Assembly (NCBI GenBank): GCA_950097015.1
Contig: CATNEN010000003.1
Span: forward strand, 13,497,001 to 13,561,000
DNA: 64,000 bases
Source: Macrostomum hystrix
Lineage: Eukaryota; Platyhelminthes; Macrostomidae
Reading direction: 5' to 3'
The notes under the pieces: model-generated
What the model was told of the DNA's origin: nothing
The model's input: the letters and a program-made list of their open reading frames with translations, nothing else
Database searches by the model: none
Translations under genes and position numbers: made by a program
Shown here: positions 58,122 to 64,000 of the stretch, in pieces
Position numbering within the stretch: position 1 is the first letter of the stretch
How the letters are laid out: every line of letters begins with the position of its first letter

Positions 58122-61100
58122 CTATACAAAGTTAGAACATAAAAAAACGTGACTGTTTTTAATCCAAAAAAAATATTGAACATCAAATCCAACTGTCCTC
58201 ACCCTTTGGAGGCAGTCTGACGCAAAGGACCGCCACCGCCGCCATTTCCCAGCCTCGGGCCCGAACGGCTAGACGCAGCCGAGGGACCTCCACCGCCGAT
58301 GTTGGCGAGGCCAGAGTTTGGTCCTCCTCTGCCAGCGCTAGACATGGGGCGATCATTGTTGCTTCGGTGCTGCTGCTGCTGCTGCTTTCCTCCACTGCCT
58401 CCACTGTCATGGTAAATAAAGTTACATTTTTCGTATTTTATATTATAGTACATTATGCGTATACCTGCAGCCAGCGAGGAGGCAATTCTGCCCATTCTTC
58501 TAACTCCTGAGCACACACGCACACGGATACTGCACGCAGCCATACGTTTTCACAGGTGTGTACATCTGCCCTGACTTTCTCAGCGTCAGGCAGTGTACAC
58601 TCTCACTGTGCCTTGGACGTTGGCCCTCAAGGGCGAAAAATTGCTCGACAAGCCCCCAAGCCTTCTCTCCGCGGCTGCGCCCCAAATAAATGTGGCCCCG
58701 CCGTGGAATCGAACTTGGGACCCTGGTGCGAGAGGCAAAAGCGTTAACCGCTCTGCCACCGACCCCCCGCAATATCAGCTTACCCAGATCGTTTAGTAGC
58801 TGCAACGCTCCTGTCGACGCCGCCGCGACCGCGTTCCTCGGTGCGACAGGGCCTATTGTTCATTCGATTCTCAGGCTGAGACTGCTGCTGCTGCTGCTGT
58901 GGTGGTGGTACGCCAGTAGAGGCAGACGATTCAGATTGCCTAGCGGCCACAGTCTCGGGACTTGTGGCTCTCTTCTGAAGTGTACCAATGATGCTACCCA
59001 ACTGCCAGGAGGTGTTAAAACGTTTACTAGAACTTCCACCAGCAGCCGGCACGGCAGCTCGGCCTGAAGGCGCACCTGCTTCAGTACTTGGCGACTGTGC
59101 AGCTGAAGTAACGGCAGTGTCTGTTGCACTATTTTTCAGACAAGGACTGGCTAGCTTGTTGTCAACAGCAGCCGAAGGAGACGCTCTGTCGCATCTCTCC
59201 ACGCTAACAGTGTCGGACAAAATGGCACGAGCTGCTTCATCAGCGGCTACTTCTTCCTCCCAAGTGGCACTGCGGCTGATGGGCTGCTGAATGATTGAAT
59301 CCTCAGCTTCGTGATATTCTTCGTCAGCTTCGTCGCACTCTTCACCTTCATTATCGTCTCCGTTATCTTCTTCCTCCTCCTCCTCCTCTTGATAATCCTC
59401 TTGCTCCTCTTCATCGTAATCTTCTCCGCCATTGTCAACAGCATGTGCCGCCTGCTCGTCAGTTCCAAATTCAGGATTATCAGTGCCATCGGCGTCTGGT
59501 CGAGGCTCCGTGTAATAATACTGATGATCGGCAATCAAATCGTTGCCGTTGCTGTGCGCTCGATTACTGGCATTGACAGGCTCAGACAATAAAGGCATAA
59601 CTGGCAGCACAGGCGGTGCCATTGACATAGTAACAGTCGGGTGCTGGGGATGATGATGAGGCAGATAGCCAGAAGGATGCGGATGCTGGCCGTATACATT
59701 ATGAGGTGGTGGTGGCGGAGCGTGCTGCTGTGGCTGACCGGCCGATACAAAATAAGACAAGTTGATATTAAAATGAGGCGGAAGAACGTGATGTTGCGGT
59801 CGCGGCTGCTGCTGCGGCTGCTGAGGAAGATGATGCGGTGGAGCAGCGTACAGCGCGTTGTGTGCACCATAATCTGGCGCGTGAGCAGCGTAGTCAGATA
59901 GGGATGGCGCCAGCGACATTGGATGATGGGCAAGCTGATGATGAAGCTGCGTAGGCGGATGCTGATTGTAAGCCGGCAGAGACTGACTAACTTGTGGCGG
60001 CGGTAGCATAATCGACTGCGGATGATGGTGTAAGTTCGGATGCATTGGCAAAGATAATTGCTGTGGAAACATCGGAATAGTCTGTGGCGGCTGCTGCTGC
60101 TGCTGCAGCATCGGTAGCTGGTGCTGCTGTTGAGCAGAAAGGCTAGAAGTAGGACTAGTAACCTGGGAGCCAGGCAATGAGGCTGCTAGTACGGCGCTGC
60201 GATCAACAAATACTACGACCTGGTCATCATCCATATCTTCTTCGTCGCTATATGCGCAGATGCCATTCTGATTGGAGCATTCGGCTTCTGTTAGCGGCCT
60301 AACAAAGCCTAGCCTGATTAGAGGACTGAATTCATCTTCAAAGGGAGATATAGTGTTTAAGGCTAAAGATGTCAGCGAATTACTGGCAGCGGCAGCGACT
60401 TCTGCAGCCTCGGATGGAGCAGAAGCAACTGGGGCTGCTACAGTGAAAGTGTGGACTTCGCGTGGCAAATCAGGATTAGTTTGCAATCTAATATCGCGAT
60501 GCTTCATCGAATTAGATGTACTGGCGGCTGCTACTGCGTTGCGCAAGAGGTTAACAAATTCGTCAGTTAAAGCCAGAGCGAACTTTTCGCTAACATCGTC
60601 GCTAACAAGTGGATTGTGCGGCCAAGCTTTCACTTTAAATACGCGCCTAGAACGATGCTGGCATTGACCAACTGCCCGAAGCATGAAGGCCTGATCCGGA
60701 CCGCCGATTCGGTCTGCCAACCAGAGCGGCTCAGTCAAGACCGCAATATCAGTTGGTTCGGCTAGGCAGCATTCGAAGCTCAATTCTGGCACATTGGAAT
60801 AGCGATTGTCTGAAACGGCATCTACGAGACGATCCCGCGTGACATTTTCTGTTTCTCCAATGTCAACTAGGCGAACAGCTACAGAAGTGCTAGTGCTACT
60901 GTTTTGTAGATTAGTGCTCAGTAGGATTCGACCACGTCGCCAGCAACCGTCGCGACATTTAGCGTAGATTCTTTGATTATTGCGCAAGTCTGATGAATAT
61001 TCGGCCATAGTTTGAAAGTCTGGCTCTACAGCGCGACGCAATTGCAAATCGGACTCAATATGGCTAATTAATTCCTCTCTAACTGGCGAATCCTGACATG

Positions 61101-63253
61101 CGGTAAATACGCCGTAGGATGACAAATTTGACAATAGCCGACAACGCAATGGTGCGCCAGATTCGTCTATAGCCAGCGTTTGCAACTCCCTGCCTAACAA
61201 GTCGAATGCTGATTGGCCAATAGTTCCTGTCAACTGCTGTTGATTAGATAAGTTCAGCTGATCGATGCGGCGTTCGAGATCGTTTAAACAGGCCAAGATT
61301 TCAGGCTGCGCCGGATTGGGCAAAGCGTGCCAGCCAATGGGCTCAGAGTCAGTCAAATCTCTGGGCGGAATACAGCGCTCTAGGCCTGGCCTTAGCTGTA
61401 AAAATGCGTATCAATGGAATGGAAACTTGTTTTTGTTCCTCTAAAAAAGCCAGACTTTTTCTCATTTGATTTAAAAACTCCTAAGGTCATATTGTATGAG
61501 TACCAGTATATGGATACAACCCTACCAAGATAGGCCAGATTGTGTCACAAGCCTACACAGACTCATAACCCTACCCAGATTTGGTCATAAGGCTACCCAG
61601 ATTGTGTCATAAGACTACCCAGATTGTGTCATAAGGCTACCCAGATTGTGTCATAACCCTACCCAGATTTGGTCATAAGCCTACCCAGATTGGGTCATAA
61701 CCCTACACAGGCTGGGTCATAACCTACCCAGATTGGGTCATAACTCTACCCAGATTGTATTATAACCCCAACCCAGATTGGGTCATAAGGCTACCCAGAT
61801 TGTGACATAACCTACCTAGATTGGGTCATAACCCTACCCAGATTGTGTCATAAGGCTATCCAGCTTGTGTCATAAGGCTACCCAGATTGGGTCATAACCC
61901 TACCCAGATTCGGTCATAGGCTAACCAGATTTGGTCATCAGGCTACCCAGATTTGGTCATCAGCCTACCCAGATTTGGTCAAAACCATACGTCGTAAAAC
62001 TTTTTTATCTCCTTAGGCCATGAAACCGACTTTGGCAGAAGAGATTGGATCATAGACCGAGCTTTAAAGTAATAATTAATTAACGACTTACTTTATTGAG
62101 TTCCAAGTACTGTTGCAATAACTCATCTGTACTATTAACGCCGGACATTGCATCTAAACGAGCGCTAAACTCGTTATAGGCGCCAACTGAGTCATCTAGA
62201 CGGCGTTTTACTTCAACTAGGTTAATTCGCTTCTGTTGATAACGATTTGAAGCAGCAGTAATAGCATCAGAGCGAAGCTTATTAACTTGATTAGTTAGGA
62301 AAGTTAGACGAGAAATTATCGCGTCTGAGTCCAAGTTGATACGTGATTTCACAGACATGAAGCTAAAAAAAATTTTTGGAAGAACTTGATTATGTGGATC
62401 AACTTAAAATGTAAGCTACTTATTCATTAACAGTAGAAATACTATTGTGCTATTTTCAAATACCCACATTCTTTGTATTATCTCCGTAAATATTCAACTA
62501 ACCGGCATGAAAATTTATAACACGGGCTCAAATTTTCCGCTCTATCCGATTAAACAACATCCAGAATCACAAATAATCGACATCGTCGAGATATTCAATG
62601 ATTCTCGTCGGAGTGTCTAGTGGTAAAAACCACGAAAGGAGGCCAAAATTTTTTGTCTTTGTCACCATGCTCTTTTACAAGAATTGCTGAATATCTCGAC
62701 GATGCTGACGCCTGGTGGCTTTGCAAAGTTAGCTCATCGTAAAGGGTAGAAAAATTGTATCCACATGGTGGGCTTTCACGAAAATCTGTCATTCGGTTTG
62801 GGAGCCATTGTGAAGTAGGCTGCGGGTATTTAAGATGCTCCGGTGATTTTTCCCCCAAGGGGAAAACTTTCTACTGTTAAGACAGGGGAAGTATAGCTTA
62901 GAGCACGGGGAGTGAATAACTGTTTGAATATTCAATGACTCACTCTCGCCGGATGAGTCCTGATTCGCCAGATTTAATTAGACTTTCAAGCTCATTAGAG
63001 CATCGTTTTGCCACTTCTAAGTAGTTTAAGCACTCCATCTTTTCCTGCTCTTGTGTGTGCCTCAGGATCTGAAAGTATTATTAAAGTGTTTATTTTCCAT
63101 AGCCATATAAAAATAGGTTCATATAAAGAAACTTATAAATACAAATCAACCAACGAACCTCTTGAGAAACTGCAGTTGGTCTGTGAGCAGCTGCAAGATC
63201 ACCAACATGATAGTCAAAGAAGCATGATGGGCAAAGCTGCACTTGTCCATTGC
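57830..63253 (-). CDS. RING / coiled-coil / Tudor-domain protein, RNF17 or Qin-like (5' end missing)
   Basis: Exons 63253-63159, 63068-62944, 62362-62092, 61395-58784, 58403-58203 and 58121-57830 join with matching phases to about 1,197 visible residues. The first visible exon has CPSC, consistent with the last zinc-ligand pair of a RING whose start lies past the window. A helical, coiled-coil-like region follows (visible residues about 30-165), then an extended Tudor domain with the core at about 301-376 (IYAKCRDGCWRRGRI, VRLVDIGETENV). Long Q/H/P-rich and strongly acidic segments precede an RGG/G-rich tail with CRHCGQYFAQCRC. RNF17/Qin proteins act in germ granules and the piRNA pathway by binding methylarginine. 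Only one Tudor domain is seen here against several in the known proteins, so orthology is uncertain. Confidence 0.82.
58203..58403 (-). CDS. RING/Tudor gene, penultimate exon
   Basis: Acceptor TTTACCATGACAG, donor GTGAGG, phase 2 on both sides. Encodes a Q-run followed by Gly/Arg-rich sequence (SSAGRGGPNSG, RLGNGGGGGP), a possible arginine-methylation or RNA-binding segment. Confidence 0.85.
58464..58768 (-). mobile_element. tRNA-derived SINE, copy B
   Basis: Minus-strand head GGTGGCAGAGCGGTTAACGC and B box AAGTTCGATTCC, with the same body as copies A and C. It occupies about 305 of the 380 nt of the intron 58,404-58,783, starting 15 nt after the donor, in gene orientation. Confidence 0.9.
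58784..61395 (-). CDS. RING/Tudor gene, large exon (Tudor domain and low-complexity body)
   Basis: 2,612 nt after TTTTTACAG and before GTAAGC. It carries the Tudor domain, then Q/H/P-rich sequence, then a 45-residue acidic run (DEEEQED, EEEEEEED) and a Ser/Ala-rich region ending AATKRSG. Confidence 0.93.
61396..62091 (-). other. RING/Tudor gene intron with 22-bp array
   Basis: A 696-bp intron between the coiled-coil and Tudor exons. Most of it is the array at 61,510-61,990. Confidence 0.9.
61510..61990. repeat. 22-bp minisatellite (ACCCAGATTGGGTCATAACC CT)
   Basis: About 22 imperfect copies with TTTGGTC/TGTGTC/TGGGTC and AACCCT/AAGGCT variants. The core CCCAGATTGGG is weakly palindromic. 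Confidence 0.94.
62092..62362 (-). CDS. RING/Tudor gene, third visible exon (coiled coil)
   Basis: Acceptor ATTTTTTTTAG, donor GTAAGT. Encodes 90 residues of helical sequence (FLTNQVNKLRSDAI, VEVKRRLDDSVGAY) ending LQQYLELNK. An ATG near its start makes it look like a first exon, but the acceptor and frame continuity favour an internal exon. Confidence 0.85.
62500..62886 (+). repeat. dispersed repeat R1, copy c, with internal inverted repeat
   Basis: The fullest copy. The left part shares TTTCCGCTCTATCCGAT with copy b, the right part shares AAATCTGTCATTCGGTTTGG, GTGAAGTAGGC and a terminal CTACTGTTAAGACAG with copies a and b. An inner inverted repeat pairs 62,581-62,605 with 62,679-62,704 (about 24 bp, loop about 74 bp). 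It lies in an intron of the RING/Tudor gene, antisense. Confidence 0.82.
62944..63068 (-). CDS. RING/Tudor gene, second visible exon
   Basis: Acceptor ATACTTTCAG, donor GTGAGT. Encodes a charged helical stretch from ILRHTQEQEKMECL to LIRR. Both ends match their neighbours in phase. Confidence 0.75.
63159..63253 (-). CDS. RING/Tudor gene, first visible exon
   Basis: Acceptor TTTTGTCACCAG, donor GTTCGT (weak). Encodes NGQVQLCPSCFFDYHVGDLA to AVSQE. It begins two bases into a codon, so at least one more exon lies upstream. Confidence 0.7.
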
Positions 63254-64000
63254 CTGGTGACAAAATAGGGGTAAAATTGATTAAAAATGAAAATTTAATA
63301 TAGAAATATAAATATCACTGATGTGAACAAAGAATGAAGACAAATGGAGATATAACCAATGGGTATATATGAGTATTTGTTGAAATCCTATATTTAAAAT
63401 AATAACTACAAATTGCAAACCAAGGCTATACATATTGCAAGCTGTACATAAAATTAGAAAAATTAAGCTAGAAAATACTTTCCTAACAATTACAGTAAAT
63501 GCTGTCAGTGACAATACTGCATTTTAGTATAGAAAATTCATCAATTTATTAAAAAAACTCATTATGAATGCCATCATACCAGCATACTACTATTAATACT
63601 GTATAGCAGTTATCAGCTAGCAACTTGACTTTAGCCTTAAGTGATTGAAATTCTTTTGCTTTTTATAAATAGCTCAATATCTATAGCTTTGAAGTTTAAA
63701 CTTTTTTATAACTTGCATAGTGAGTCATATGATGCAGGTGCTGATCTATGAAACACCAATTTAATTTATATAATCTGATACACCCAATAATAGCAGTAGC
63801 TAGATAGCTTTAGATAGCTTTAAAAGTCTTAGAATGTACTGATTTTTGTACTTAGTAACTTTAGGCAACTTAGTATAATGTTAAATTAATAAAAGTTTAA
63901 ATATTTAAAACTATACATTAAAAAATTTCTAAAATTACTGTATTTTATAAACTTTATACATTCAATACAAGATCATATAAAAATGCTCCAGCTCCAGCAT
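63254..64000. other. AT-rich right edge, probably intron of the RING/Tudor gene
   Basis: The first visible exon starts mid-codon, so the missing 5' exon lies here or beyond. No RING-like Cys/His sequence is recognisable in this stretch. Confidence 0.5.

Noticed and set aside
58556-58805. Frames on both strands within the SINE (for example RSATDPPQ or GRAVNAFASR)
   Set aside because: They lie inside SINE copy B; similar frames recur in copies A and C because the SINE sequence is shared, not because it encodes a protein.

Overview
The window is animal nuclear DNA: GT-AG introns, standard genetic code, a LIM-homeodomain gene of the Islet class, a type II PKA regulatory subunit, a tRNA-derived SINE family and mariner transposons. 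Compact exons sit among dozens of private tandem arrays. I cannot name the species. The repeat load, Q/N-rich proteins and tiny exons suggest an invertebrate, perhaps a flatworm or other lophotrochozoan, but this is only an inference.

Layout. Positions 1-16,600 hold no gene I can support; they are minisatellites separated by unique AT-rich DNA. Positions 16,645-26,558 (+) hold a four-exon Islet homeobox gene whose three introns are packed with seven different tandem arrays. Positions 26,559-31,360 are its 3' flank, a 23-bp minisatellite and an internally deleted mariner element. Positions 31,361-34,571 (-) encode a RING/TRAF-type zinc-finger protein whose last zinc finger appears to be assembled through four microexons of 3, 3, 6 and 9 nt. 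Positions 34,572-42,099 are three large arrays with unique spacers. Positions 42,100-44,197 (-) encode a PKA RII-type regulatory subunit in two exons. Positions 46,233-49,473 (-) encode RCL1 in three exons; its first intron holds a mariner copy with unusually long terminal inverted repeats and a SINE. Positions 49,474-57,829 are spacer with four arrays, including a 4.7-kb, 34-bp minisatellite. Positions 57,830-63,253 (-) encode a RING/coiled-coil/Tudor protein like RNF17/Qin; its 5' end lies beyond the right edge.

The five genes look functionally unrelated: neural transcription factor, ubiquitin-ligase-like protein, cAMP signalling, 18S rRNA maturation and piRNA/germline Tudor biology. I see no operon-like grouping. 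The most distinctive observations are the microexon chain, a dispersed repeat whose tail looks like the seed of several arrays sharing a GTCTAACA core, and SINEs placed close to 5' splice sites in three different introns. Most very long reading frames in this window are translations of tandem repeats and are not annotated as genes.
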